A stretch of DNA of 64,000 bases from Magicicada septendecula (lineage: Eukaryota; Arthropoda; Insecta; Hemiptera; Cicadidae). Position numbers and translations under genes: made by a program. Of the stretch, positions 1 through 11,089 are shown piece after piece. Every line of letters begins with the position of its first letter. Positions within the stretch are counted from its first letter, which is position 1. The DNA is taken from positions 18,829,967 to 18,893,966 of the forward strand of contig CM068373.1 of the NCBI GenBank assembly GCA_034769895.1. Direction: 5' to 3'. Under the pieces are notes generated by a model that was given only the letters and a program-made list of their open reading frames with translations, had not been told where the DNA came from and did not search any database.

Positions 1-82
1 CAATCGCATTCTTAGTTTCAATGCCCACTCTGCCATCATTAAGGCTTATTATATAAAATACAACAGGATATATTTTTATATA

Positions 83-100
83 GTCCCTGTTCGGGCGCCA
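83..100 (-). other. tRNA-Lys primer-binding site of an LTR element
   Basis: On the minus strand these 18 nt read TGGCGCCCGAACAGGGAC, the standard primer site complementary to the 3' end of tRNA-Lys(UUU) plus CCA. The LTR lies to its right, so this is the 5' end of a minus-strand LTR element whose interior runs off the left edge of the window. A degenerate second copy sits at 125-144 inside the LTR. Confidence 0.85.
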
Positions 101-1429
101 TTTGCACTGGTACACAGTAATCATGTCCCTAGTTCGGGTCGACATTTGCACTGGTACCCATTTCTTAATCTTCATATAAATATATTTAGAAAAAGAAATA
201 GCAAGCAACATATATCTGGTTTTGTTTACCTTATTTACTTCAGACACGTATGTCCCACACACCATAATTATGGTACTTACCATACCTTGAAAAGCCTGTT
301 GTTTCAATCTTATTATTATTATTATTATCTAGGGTCCAGGGTTTCGACTCAGCGTGATTGCTGACTGAGTTAGGCATTGAAATAAAGATACGTTCATTTG
401 AAAACATCAAATATCAATATTGGTTTATTCTCTTTTCATGTGTACACCGGACTGTTTCTTTACTGACAATGGCCAATTGCCCCAAACAAGAAATCAAAAT
501 GGCGGCCTTTACTTATATTAACTCTCTTTTATTACAAAATTCTTTTATAGCTTCTTAAAAGTCATGTTACCAAAATTTATATATTAACTATGCAGCTGCT
601 TTATTATCAAATGATATTAATTATACTCTCTTAATCGAAACGCAAACCAACACCCCGTTTGGCTGTCGACATTTACCATACACTCCCCACTTCCTCACTC
701 TCATTCATACTTACAATATCACTTTATTTTTTGGGTATACATATATCTGTTATTTGGGTAAAAGAGCTCTTTAAATTGAATTTGGTTTTGCACTTTCCTG
801 TTTTTGTAGACTAGAAGTTCTGGAAGCGGATTCCCATGTTGCTTTCTCAAAAGTGGCGTGGTTACATTTTTGCTATAGTCACTGACTCTACGTTTTAATT
901 TTGAAAACAATTACTGTACACTGTCTTAGTTTCTCTTCTAGCTAGTATATAACTACATATTGAGGTTACATTTTGAACTGTTACAAACAACTAGGCCGGT
1001 ATAAACTGCCGGCTGCCTTTAGCAAGGTGTTACCGCTGCTGCGGAGTTGTGTAGACTGGGGCGAACAATACGCAATTTTTAGTATGTGTGTGTGCGCATA
1101 CGTCATTGTTCTTTGTCTTTCGTTAAATAGACGCCCTGTTTATTACGTATTTTATGCACGTCATTCTTTTGTTAATGACGTTTGGCGTTGTTGGCCAATG
1201 AAACAGACGTATCTAGAGCCGGTATTTGTTGGTGTAACCATTTTAAGTGTTCTTATTCGCATGTACACTGCTGGCCTTGGAATTATTTCGTTGTCTCGAA
1301 ACTGCGTCGTTGCAGGCAAAACCAGGGAAATTGTATTACCCATAGAAATGAATGTAAAAAACATCGAAATACAATAATTTGCTACCTTGTATACCATAAA
1401 TTTGACATCAGATTTTTCGTACTGTCACA
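101..1429 (-). repeat. 5' LTR (L1) of a minus-strand gypsy-type element
   Basis: The left end abuts the primer site and the right end is a TGTGACAG-type start (minus strand). It shares landmarks in the same order with the LTRs at 48.7, 52.5 and 27.4 kb: a 'tagggtccag' block, an 'aaaatggcg' block and a 'gagctc' block. It interrupts the Helitron reading frame, so it is younger than the Helitron. A short (TTA)n run lies near 311-329. The ORFs inside (for example 973-1377) match no known protein. Confidence 0.7.
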
Positions 1430-2592
1430 ATATTTAGTACAGTTGATGGTGAGCCACCCTTTGAACGAAATATGGTTTAGTTTTCAAAAGTTAATGGTAC
1501 CATTAAAAATATCTCTGTTTTGAATTCATTATTGGACCCTTTAGTGTATCCATTACTTTTTCCAAATGGTGATACTGGGTGGCATATCAATATTTCTCAT
1601 AATGTACTAACTACATCTAATTCAAGAGCACCCAGAAATAAATTAACCATGCTTCAGTATGCAGCCTATCGACTTGCAATTAGAGAAGATTTTAGCATGT
1701 TGCATCATTCACAAAAATTATTTCTGCAGTAGATAGTTGATATGTATGTGAGAATAGAGGGCACAAGGTTACATTTCATTCGACAAAATCAAACAAGTCT
1801 TAGGTCTGAAGTTTACAACAATTTAACAGATTATTTAGAATTTAACCCCAATGCCAATAGTTGGCCGTAGAGTAATTTTACCATCTTCATTCAATGGATC
1901 TCCAAGAAATAAGTATCAGAATTATTTAGATGCAATGTCAATTGTACAACATTTCGGAAAGCCTTCTTTGTTTATTACAATGACTTGCAATCCAAGTTGG
2001 CCTGAAATAGTTAGCAATATTGGTGTAGGTGAGTCAGCTAATTTTCGATCTGATATTGTTGTGCGTGTATTCAAGTCCAAACTGAAAGCATTAATTGGAG
2101 GGCCTTACACTAAAAAAAATCTTCGGTAAAGTTGAAGCACTCATTTATACAATTGAGTTTCAAAAGAGAGGATTGCCTCATGCTCACATTTTACTCTCTT
2201 TAAATGAGCAAGATAAAATTGTTAACGCTACCGATATTGATAAAGTTGTATCTGCGGAGATTCCTAACATTCAAACACATCCTACATTACATGAATATGT
2301 TGTAAAACACATGATGCATGGTCCATGCGGTGTACTTAATCCAAATTCTGTATATATGAGAGATGGAAAATGCACAAAAGATTATCCAAAACGATTTAAT
2401 GAATTTACATGTGAACCATTAAATGGATATCCATTATACAGAAGGCGTGATAATGGTATTAATGCTGAAGTTCGCGGTAGTTGCCTTGACAATCGTTATG
2501 TTGTACCATTAATGCTGAAGTTCGCGGTAGTTGCCTTGACAATCGTTATGTTGTACCATACAATCTGTATTCACTTGCCATATAAATGTTGA
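1430..2592 (+). pseudogene. Helitron Rep (HUH nuclease) region, broken
   Basis: This is the N-terminal half of a Helitron RepHel protein, the rolling-circle replication initiator that nicks and joins single-stranded DNA. Visible family blocks in order are LDPLVYPLLFPNGD (from 1520), YAAYRLAIRE, GRRVILPSSFNGSPRN (about 1865), FGKPSLFITMTCNP, and the HUH-type motif FQKRGLPHAHILL (about 2160-2195). A cysteine-containing stretch with KCTKDYPKRF follows near 2370-2395. The reading frame is broken by an in-frame TAG near 1730, frameshifts near 1850 and 2110, and a 50-bp tandem duplication at 2458-2557. The true N-terminus is separated or removed by the LTR insertion at 101-1429. Not functional as it stands. 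Confidence 0.85.
2458..2557 (+). repeat. Exact 50-bp tandem duplication inside Helitron Rep
   Basis: Two back-to-back identical 50-bp units (2458-2507 and 2508-2557), each beginning attaatgctgaagttcgcgg. Since 50 is not a multiple of three, the duplication shifts the reading frame and ends the upstream ORF at 2592. The perfect identity of the units suggests a recent event relative to the other damage. Confidence 0.9.
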
Positions 2593-2635
2593 AGTATGCA
2601 CTACAGTTAAAAGTGTTAAATACATTTATAAATAC

Positions 2636-4960
2636 GTGTATAAAGGCTATGACAGTGCATCTGTTGAATTAGGTTCAGAGAGAAATGAACCTGGTCAAGA
2701 AATACAAATTGATGAAGTTAAAAATTTTTTAAATGGCCATTATGTCGGATCAACTGAAGCTGTATGGCGCATCTATGAATTACCAATGCATTTTCAATCA
2801 CATGTCATCATTAGACTTGACATTCATTTACCGCGTAGACAGAATGTTTATTTTCGAGAAGGGCAAGAACGTCAAGCAATTGAAAATGCAAGACAAACAA
2901 AATTATTAGCATTTTTTGAATTGAATCGATCAGATCCATCAGCGCATGAATATAAGTATATTGAAATTCCTTTGCATTATGTGTGGGAAGATTCCCGAAA
3001 AAAATGGAAGAAGAGAAGGCGTGGAGGTGATAAAATCATTACACGCATATATGTAGTATCACCAAAAGACATCGAACTTTTCCATTTACGATTGCTTTTA
3101 TTACATGTCTGTGGTCCAAAATCATTTGAGGATGTTAGAACATACAATGGAATTATACACACTTCTTTTGTTGAAGCGTGCCAAGCTCGCGGCATTGCTT
3201 CAAATGATAATGAATGGCGCGAATGTTTAAATGAAGCAAAAGAATTACATTCACCAAAACAAATGCGAAATTTATTTGGATACATTTGTGCATTAAATGT
3301 GCCAGCCAATGCATTGGCGTTATGGAATGAATTTAAAGTATATCTTAGTGAAGATTTTTTGAGAGATTACAACGAAGAAGTATCCTTTAATACAGCTCTA
3401 TTAGAAATAGAAGATATTTTGAATGTTCATAATTTGTCATGTCAAGAACTTGGTTTACCAGTTCCCACGTATTCGCAGAGAACAGACGAAGCAAATGGTA
3501 TTGATCCAATAGAACAAGAGTTTCTGTTTTCTGAGCATTATGAAACTGCAAATATTGAACAGCGTAATCTAATTGATCATGTGATTCGTGAAGTTTTGCA
3601 TCATGATACTGGATCTAATGTTTTTTGTTTAACCGCTCATGCAGGTTGTGGAAAAACATTCACACAAACAGCAATCATTCAAAAATTAAATTCGCTTAAT
3701 CTTAGTTGCATTGCAACAGCGTTCAGTGGCATAGCTTCAACTCTATTACTTGGAGGTAGAACTTTACACAATGTGTTTAAATTGCGTATACCCATTTTGG
3801 AAAATTCTGTAGCAAATATTACCGCAAATAGTAGCTATGGACGTTACATAAATTCATCATCATTGATAATTATTGATGAAATTTCTATGTGCCCACTGCA
3901 AGTGTTGAAAATCATAGATAGATTATTGCAGGATCTATGCGATGAAAATGATAAACATAAACCATTTGGAGGGAAAACGATACTTCTGTTCGGTGATTTT
4001 CGGCAAATCTTACCAGTTGTCCCACACGGATCACGTGCAACTTTAATTGAAAATTGTGTCACGAGTTGGCATAAATTTGTTTATTTTCATAAAGTAATGT
4101 TTACTCAAAATATGAGAGCCTTACCAAGTGAAATAGAATTCGTCGAATTCTTGAAAAAAATTGGTAATGATGAAGCCCCACAATTCCCTCAGTTTGGTGA
4201 AAATATTATTGAAATACCTCAGCAATTAATAGGAGATGAAAATAATATTATTAATGAGGTGTATGGAAATATTTCTGAAAACATACTCTCAGATAACATA
4301 TTGAAGTCAGTTATTTTAGCACCTAAAAATGATGATTGTACTGTTATTAATACTGATATACTTAATTGAATATCAGGTGAACAGAAAACATATCATAGCT
4401 ACGATAAAATAATTTGTGATGATGACAATGAAATCAATAACTATCCAGTAGAGTTTTTGAATTCTTTGACTATTAGTGGTTTGCCACCACATAAGTTAGT
4501 ATTGAAAGTTAATTGCATCGTTTTACTGATCAGAAACTTAAATACAAAGGAAGCATTAGTCAATGGAACAAGAATGCGCATCAAGTGTATGCATCGTAAT
4601 GCTATTGATTGCGAAGTTTTAACTGGAACCGCACGCAATATGAGAATTTTGATTCCACGTATAAATTTAACATATTCCGGTACTGTTTTACCATTTAACT
4701 TTCAAAGAACTCAATTTCCAATTATTCCTGCATTTGCGATGACAATAAATAAGTCTCAAGGACAAACATTCGAAAAAATTAGAATTTTATTGAGGCAGCC
4801 AGTTTTTACACATGGTCAATTTTGTACGTCGCAGCAAGTAGAGTTCGATCATTCGATGGTTTGAGATTTTATATTTCCGAATATAATGGCCAAGGGCATT
4901 TAGCTAATGATGAAAGAGTTTTTACAAAAAACATCGTTTACACAGAAGTTCTGAATCATT
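2636..4960 (+). pseudogene. Helitron PIF1-type helicase region, broken
   Basis: This is the C-terminal half of RepHel. The first 577 codons (2636-4369) are open and contain the Rep-helicase linker, then a SF1/PIF1 helicase with Walker A AHAGCGKT (about 3640), Walker B LIIIDEIS (about 3865) and the motif FGDFRQILPVVP (about 3990). An in-frame TGA at 4367 interrupts it, and the same frame resumes to 4864 with the late motif AMTINKSQGQTF. A further frameshift near 4830 leads to RFYISEYNGQGHLANDERV and a stop near 4960. Length and motif order fit animal Helitrons. The damage is limited, so the copy is not ancient, but it cannot make a whole enzyme. Confidence 0.88.
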
Positions 4961-5415
4961 AAATTCACTTTCAAACTATTTTAAGTTCAGTGGACAACAT
5001 TTATTTTTTTAACCGCCCAGTTTTTTTTGATTTAATAATTAAAAATATATGAAAAAATATGAGGCACGTATTTTTTATTTTTTATTAATTTTTTATTTAA
5101 ATTTTATATAATTCGAAAAAGATAGGCAAAATAACTGTGTAGCCTTGGCGAAACCTGGTCAGTATGGCAATAAAAAAACCCAAGGAAATGTCAAAAAACG
5201 CGTTATTGCTTTTTAAATATGGCTTAGCCAAGCTAAACCTCATTGTTCCTATCTTTCATATTTTTCAAATAACTCGAAAATTAATGCATAGAAAAAAAAT
5301 TAAAAAATTATATAAGCTTTGTAGCAGATTGTAACTTCTGGCTTTTATTGTTTTATTAGTTACAATAATATTGTGTGTACTAGTAAATTAATTTCACTGC
5401 TGAAACCGGACGCCA
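4961..5415 (+). other. Helitron 3' non-coding tail, first part
   Basis: AT-rich, no ORF with recognisable coding content. It probably belongs to the Helitron 3' region because a Helitron-type terminus appears at 7014-7044. A primer-site-like sequence on the minus strand ends at 5415, where the solo LTR starts. Confidence 0.45.
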
Positions 5416-6592
5416 TGTTGTCAGATTGGGCAACATACAAATTTACATTTAGGGCCAGGATTCGTGTAACACGAACCCGATTTGTGAAACATACTACCTG
5501 AAATAATTGTACTCGAGATAACATATACAAATTACTTTTTTATTTTTTAAAATTGACTCTACTTACATATTGGAAATTGACTCGAATATGTACCCCACAT
5601 ATTACGCCATGGGAGTTAGCAAAACAATTTTAACCCTCCAAAATAAACATTAAATATGTGACATTAAATATGTAATTATGTAACATTAAACAAATACATT
5701 TATATACTTCGCACAACCCAGCACTTAGAGAATTTAAAGCACTCTCTCTCTCTCTCTCTCACGCTCTGGTACAATTGATTTCTTTTAATGAGCTCATTTT
5801 AAATTTTAAAGAAGACTTAGTTTCATTTTAACAGTGAGTGACTTTTGCATTGGTCATTTTGAATCATGTTGTTTATGTGAAAAATAAAATTGATGTTGGA
5901 ACGTTCTCACCCAATTTTTGTTGTACAGGTCTCACCGCACTTCTAGGGTCGTCCGTTTCGTGCACAATCTGTAACATTTACATCGTTTTAACGGCCCACA
6001 CCGTCGTGTCTGCCCACGAAAACGCCTTGGACAGATTCTATACGCACAACTCTTATGGACGATCCATCGGCCGATGACACCTGTCCAATTACTTTACCGC
6101 CCCAACATTTCCGATATTTTAGTTAGTTAATTAACCACTTTTAGTGGTGTAAAAGTTGAAATTCACACTCGGTGAACGGTTTGCCGGCCGGCTGCGCTCA
6201 CGCTTTTTGATGAAATGACCAAGATTCTTTGTCCCATTTTGTGTAGGTGGGGCGAAACTACGTCATCAAGCTATTGTCCATCTGGTTACAGCATCGACTT
6301 GTTTACGGAAATACATTCCTCATCGCTGGCGTCATCAGGGATAGGCACCTTATCTCATTATGCGACATACGGTTTTTTGCTGTGTTTCTTGTTTTTTGCG
6401 ATGAAACAGTTAGAATCCTGGCAATTCACTTTTGCGTTCACAAAATATTTGTATAGTCCACTCACCGAAACTTTACAGGGATTATTAAAGGTTTAATTAA
6501 TTATGACCAAATTATTAAAAAATGAAGGAATACAATACTTAAGGTCTTTTATACCATGTTTTGTTAATTTAATATTTGTACCAGAATTGTAC
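5416..6592 (-). repeat. Solo-like LTR (L2), minus strand
   Basis: This stretch aligns by eye with the LTR at 58709-59774. Both have a minus-strand TGGCG primer-like end on the left, 'acaacccagcactt', a CT-rich stretch (5742-5760 here), 'ggtacaatt', 'gagctcattt', 'tgtacagg', an 'actacgtca' block and a right end with 'ccagaattgtac'. It is embedded in the Helitron 3' region. The 79- and 93-codon ORFs within it have no recognisable homology. The right boundary is approximate. Confidence 0.6.
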
Positions 6593-7013
6593 CATCGCAA
6601 GATAATCTTCAAACTGTTTTCGAATTTTGTACCTTACCAAAAATGAAATGTAATCCACTGGATTGAAAACAATGTATCTTATACTTCTATGAATGTCAGG
6701 TCTCATTTTTATTAGCGTTTATTTGATTCAATAATAACATGAAAAAATTAAAACTGACAATGAATTATATCAAAAAATAAATACGAATACAAGCTGTAAT
6801 TGTTTTTTTCAACTGTTACTAACATTAAATTTTAAATTTCATAGGTATTGCAGGGAATTAAGGCAAACAACACACGCTAATGACGTATTTGTACACGCTC
6901 GCAGCCGATGTAATAGAACAAAATTCAAAAAAATTATATGCAATGATTATAGAGGTATACTCTTTGACAAAAGAACCTCAATAACGTTCAAACTTAAAAA
7001 TTTAATGAATTAC
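6593..7013 (+). other. Helitron 3' non-coding tail, second part
   Basis: AT-rich sequence between the LTR insertion and the Helitron terminal hairpin. No gene or RNA structure could be supported. Confidence 0.4.
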
Positions 7014-7044
7014 GGTCGAATTTCGACCACTGGGCGACCACTAG
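7014..7044 (+). other. Helitron 3' terminus: hairpin plus CTAG
   Basis: A palindrome (ggtcgaa/tttcgacc, 7014-7028) is followed 12 nt later by CTAG (7041-7044) and then T. This matches the canonical Helitron 3' end, a short GC-rich hairpin 10-12 nt before CTRR inserted 5' of T. It is 2.1 kb downstream of the RepHel frame on the same strand. Confidence 0.65.
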
Positions 7045-7380
7045 TATATATAAAACTTTCACATATGAACTTACTATTCGTTGTCACTTTCCCAAACCTT
7101 TCGAGGTGATGTTCCTCTTCTTCAGTGGGAGTATACTGAATGTCGATTACAGAATAACCGTTACGGAATATAGGTGTGTGTGGTGGGGGTTGATGGTGGG
7201 AAGGGATTGGCGCTGAGGTTCGAATTGTGTGTATGGATCAGTGTATCGAATAGTGTATGTGATTTATAATGTAATTGTTCATTTAATATGTTGTTTGGTT
7301 GTAGTGTGTGATGTCTGTATATTTCAAATTGTTCAGCTGTGTTTAGTTTTCTACTTTTAGGTAGAAATTAAAATTATTTA
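7045..7380 (-). mobile_element. Penelope-like element fragment with ribozyme
   Basis: On the minus strand the segment near 7160-7360 reads a PLE C-terminal tail containing LNTAEQFEIYRHHTLQPNN and YKSHTLFDTL. It closely resembles the PLE tail at 43580-43800. It is followed by a hammerhead-like motif (7090-7130) and a splice-donor-like GTAAGT. Only the extreme 3' end of the element remains. Confidence 0.7.
7090..7130 (-). ncRNA. Hammerhead-ribozyme-like motif (PLE)
   Basis: Minus strand: the core CTGAAGA fits CUGANGA. A GAGG/CCTC stem II and GAAA follow. Stem I TCCCA/TGGGA is a perfect 5 bp pair. Stem III is shortened compared with the other copies. Probably a decayed copy. Confidence 0.5.
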
Positions 7381-8769
7381 ATTAGCTCAGTAGCGAGTCA
7401 CCATCATTAAGTTAAAAAAATTTTTTTTTTTATTTGATTCGTTACTTCCCTGAGTAACCCCCCTGCCACACACACTATGACCCCCCCTGGACTGTGGCGT
7501 CCAGTTGCGTCCACAAGGACAAGTTTTGGAGGAATTTTGTTATCTCCTTGTCCTTGCTTCTGCATTACATTTTTCAAAATGCTAGATATCATCATATCCA
7601 AAAGTTACATATTTATACACCCTTAATGCGGGTCTATCACCTGGTTAACTGTTCCCACGCGAACAGAGTGATAGCTGCTGTTCCATAGTTCCGGGGATTT
7701 CCCCTAAGTCACCCCCCATTAATTTCAAATCTATACCAATTTCAAAGGCAACCAACCATGGTCAGTTTTACAATTGCTGCCCACAGCTGGCTGTCGTCCA
7801 AAACCACGATTAGTACTGGTAAGGCAGTAATCGCCCGAAAAGGCGGGGAAATCAACTTCCATTTCATGCATGTTCTTTCGTCATCATAACACTGCACGGC
7901 AACAAATCAACATATAATATGAAATTATATAAAAATTGTGCAGTGTATTTTACGCCAGTTTAGCCTCTGATGATGGTAACGTGCCTTGACGTTACCACCA
8001 ACACTCATCGCTATCTGCAGTAGCACATGCCACCACTGCAATAGCATAACTAATAGCTAAACTTAAATCCTTCTACTTTTCCAGTCTCTACTTTCCATGA
8101 TTATTTCACTTCTATTAACACCACACAACCCCCCAAAATTACCCATATATCTTGTATGATAAGTTTTTATTTTATTTAACATATTTTTCACATACACACT
8201 TTTGCAAGCCCAAGCTTTCATTTTTCCCTAACATTTTCTCTATGACCAAAATAGGAACTACAACAATAGGTCATCTTATAAATTTACATTAAAAGTACAA
8301 TACATTTGGTTTTCTGAAGGAAAACAACTCCTTGAAAAGTTTAGCATTTAAGTTACATAATTTTGATTGTTTCATTTTCTAATTTTTCTAATTTCTAAAA
8401 TTTTTTCTAATTTTCTAGTTTCAATTTCTAAAACAAACTACTGTAGTTCGTGGAAAAATCTACCATCAGTTTTTTTTTTTTAATATATAAACCTACCCCA
8501 CCTTTCCACGAAACTAGGGGTCCCCCTCCCCCGTTCAATGACAGTGTTAAATTTCTAGTTTACACCAATTTGTGGATTAGAACCATCGTTGATTTCACCC
8601 TTTGCGGGGCTACCGTCAACCATGGCCTGCCTCCAGGATGCCAAAAACCACGATCAGAGGTGGTGAATCTGTGACTGCCCGAAAATGGGGGAGGATCCCT
8701 TCCACTTTTAATATACCATAATGTATGTTTATGTATTAACTTTAAAAATAAATAAAAATATGTCTAACA
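7381..8769 (-). other. 3' non-coding region of gypsy-type element(s)
   Basis: No convincing coding sequence. Two related blocks (7745-7860 and 8600-8710) share 'caaccatgg', 'aaaaccacgat' and 'tgcccgaaaa'. Another block (about 7460-7515, 'cacacactatga' with 'gtccagttgcgtcc') resembles 54990-55045 in the second LTR chain. These look like conserved 3' untranslated segments of related minus-strand LTR elements. I could not place a 3' LTR here. Confidence 0.45.
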
Positions 8770-10419
8770 TCACTCAGCTAGATAATACTTTTTTAATTGG
8801 GTCACATTATATGTTCCTTTTATTTCTCGGGTTTGCAAATCTATTAAAACGTAAGCATTCTCCATTTTCACTTCGCTAACCTCATATGGACCGTCGTATA
8901 ATAAGAAAAATTTTTTAATTTCTTTGTCTAACGCTGATGATTGATCATGATTTTTTGTTAATACTAATTGTCCTACCTCGTATTGTATGGGTGTTAAATT
9001 CCGGTCATGTCTTCGTTTACGCTGCTCAGCTTTACTTAGCAGCCGCTCCTTTGCAATTACCAACTTCCTACCATGTGGGATCTCTGTCCGATGCGGAAAT
9101 TTTATCAGTTCTTCCAATATGCGTGATGGCCTTCTCTGAAACATCAACTCATATGGGCTGTAGCTAGTGGATTCGTGTAAACTACTGTTAATATAACCCT
9201 CTATCTTGCACACAAACGTAGCCCACAATGAATGTTTTTTGTGGCAAAAGGTTATAAACATTCTCCCTAAATCCCGCATACCACGCTCACTAGGATTTGA
9301 TTGTGGATGATACACTGATGTATGTTTAACTAAAATGTTTTCCCAACCTAAAGTTTCCCGCCAGGTGTTGCTGGTAAACTGAGAACCATGATCTGGTAAT
9401 ACTATTTTGGGTTTACCTACTTCCGTAATGTACTCATTTACTATTTTCCTAGCTAATACTGAGGAGGTAGCTTTTTTAATTGGGTACAATTTTACAAATT
9501 TGGTAAAAACATCTAACACAACATGTAAATAATTTACCCCTCCTTGACCTTTGGGTAGGGGGCCATATAAATCGACGGCAACTATTGCTAACGGACTGTC
9601 TGGTATTACATGTTGCATTAAACCCTCCTGTTTACGATTATTTACCTTGACTTTCTGAGAAATTTCGCATGTTTGTAATATTTTATGCACCGTTCTTTCC
9701 ATATTATTGAATTTATATGACTTTTTCAATATGTCACTACATTTCTTGGGGCCGATATGACCATACCTTAAATGACAATCTCTCACTACTTCAGATATTA
9801 TAACTTTAGGGATGCACACTTTCCAATCGTCTCCCTGTTCATTTGCCCGGTGAAATAAATGTTTATTATACAAACTAAAATGCTTTTCCCACTTATGAGG
9901 TATGCTAGGTATCTGATTTAAAGCTAATATTATCTTGCCAAGTTCGGCGTATTTTTCTTGGTTTGTTGCTAGGTCATTTATTAATTTTTTCATATCTACT
10001 TCCCCCACTTCTTTTGTTATAAATATCTTATACGTATTGGCTATGTCTACTTCGGTACTGTTATCAAAATCGGTTCTGGACAGGACATCAGGTACTACGT
10101 TCTCTTTACCCTTACAATACTCGATAGTTAAGTCATATTCTTGTAATATTAACATCCAACGGACTAATCTACCATGCGTTAGTTTGCAGTTCTTTAAGAA
10201 TGTTAAAGCTTGATGGTGTGATCTTATTATTACTTTATTTCCTAACAGGTAGGTCTTAAACTTTCTACAGGCGAAAACTATTGATAACGCTTCCTTTTCT
10301 GTGGTTGTGTAATTCTTTTCACTAAGTAATAAGGACCTACTAGCGAAAGCTACCACTTTATGATTACCACTCCCATCTAACTGAAATAATTCTACTCCCA
10401 AAAGCAGTGTCCGATGCAT
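8770..10419 (-). CDS. pol: Gypsy pol: RNase H and integrase
   Basis: This 549-codon open frame encodes the C-terminal half of a Ty3/gypsy Pol. RNase H occupies about residues 10-115 (VAFASRSLLLSEKNYTTTEK, then DVLSR). The usual DHQAL Asp is His at residue 68, so this domain is probably inactive. The integrase zinc-binding domain has H216 and H221 in H-x4-H and C251, but the final Cys is replaced by Ser254. The catalytic core has all three acidic residues: D283 in VDLYG, D343 in LPDHGSQF and E378 in NPSERG. Integrase inserts the cDNA into host DNA. A C-terminal region with GPYEV follows. The true Pol start is upstream: this frame is separated from the RT pieces by frameshifts near 10420-10490 and an insertion at 10774. 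Likely a dead or dying copy. Confidence 0.9.
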   Translation of the reverse strand: MHRTLLLGVELFQLDGSGNHKVVAFASRSLLLSEKNYTTTEKEALSIVFACRKFKTYLLGNKVIIRSHHQALTFLKNCKLTHGRLVRWMLILQEYDLTIEYCKGKENVVPDVLSRTDFDNSTEVDIANTYKIFITKEVGEVDMKKLINDLATNQEKYAELGKIILALNQIPSIPHKWEKHFSLYNKHLFHRANEQGDDWKVCIPKVIISEVVRDCHLRYGHIGPKKCSDILKKSYKFNNMERTVHKILQTCEISQKVKVNNRKQEGLMQHVIPDSPLAIVAVDLYGPLPKGQGGVNYLHVVLDVFTKFVKLYPIKKATSSVLARKIVNEYITEVGKPKIVLPDHGSQFTSNTWRETLGWENILVKHTSVYHPQSNPSERGMRDLGRMFITFCHKKHSLWATFVCKIEGYINSSLHESTSYSPYELMFQRRPSRILEELIKFPHRTEIPHGRKLVIAKERLLSKAEQRKRRHDRNLTPIQYEVGQLVLTKNHDQSSALDKEIKKFFLLYDGPYEVSEVKMENAYVLIDLQTREIKGTYNVTQLKKYYLAE

Positions 10420-10488
10420 CTGTGTGTATATAAAATGGTTCTAGAAAATTAGGATGAGCTAATATTACTGTATTTAAAAATTTAGTTT

Positions 10489-10773
10489 TTATTCAAATAT
10501 ATTTTGCTCTTTTGCATTCCACTGCCATTGATTATCTTTATTCAATAAATGCCCCAATTGTACTGTTAAATAGGAATATTTGTCTACAAACTGCCTATAA
10601 TAATTGCACAAACCTAAAAAACTTTGCAACCGCTTAACATTTTTTGGTATAGGAAAATTCTGTATTATTTCTACTTTCTTAGGGTCTGTACTGATACCCT
10701 GTGCTGAAATTATATGGCCTAGAAAATTAACTTGTTCTTTCAAGAATTCTGATTTCTTAAACTTAACTGTTAT
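10489..10773 (-). pseudogene. pol: Gypsy pol: RT thumb/connection fragment
   Basis: The minus-strand frame reads KFKKSEFLKEQVNFLGHIIS, then SFLGLCNYYRQFVDKYS, the standard end of the gypsy reverse transcriptase before RNase H. It should be continuous with the RT at 11079-11860, but a 305-bp insertion (10774-11078) separates them. The residues before NITVK in this frame come from the insertion, not from Pol. Confidence 0.85.
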
Positions 10774-11089
10774 GTTTAAAAGGAATAATTCCAAATATTT
10801 AGTACCAAGCCACGTGTTGTTCAATCAAATTAAAATTAATCGTACGATGTACATCGTTAAACGTTCACGCTCGCTTTTAGACATTTACGTATTTATATTG
10901 TTTTAAATTATTTATTTCATGTTGAATTTTAATATTTTAATTAATTGACAAATCTATCAACTTAAATGATACACGGTTATTTTAAGTTCTGATGCTGGGA
11001 CAAGTGTCCCGAAACATGTCAACTTTGTGAAGACGTTGTTTCTGGAAGCCGCAGACGGTAAGTTGCAATATATTTGATTTAACTGTTAT
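10763..11089 (+). mobile_element. 305-bp ribozyme-bearing insertion with 11-bp duplication
   Basis: The insertion at 10774-11078 interrupts the gypsy RT exactly between two copies of TTAACTGTTAT (10763-10773 and 11079-11089), so the 11-bp target duplication is exact. It is AT-rich and has no coding capacity. It carries a hammerhead-like motif at 10984-11025, followed by GGTAAGT near 11057. Length, duplication size and ribozyme position match the insertion at 52567-52819. It may be a short PLE-derived or retrozyme/SINE-like element. Confidence 0.7.
10984..11025 (+). ncRNA. Hammerhead-ribozyme-like motif
   Basis: Stem I AAGTT/AACTT is 5 perfect pairs. The core is CTGATGC where the consensus is CUGANGA, so the last A is C. 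Stem II GGGACA/TGTCCC is 6 perfect pairs. GAAA follows, then a minimal stem III (A-C...G-T) and the GTC cleavage triplet. The architecture is type I with a very short stem III, as described for PLE and retrozyme hammerheads. The core substitution may weaken activity. Confidence 0.65.
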
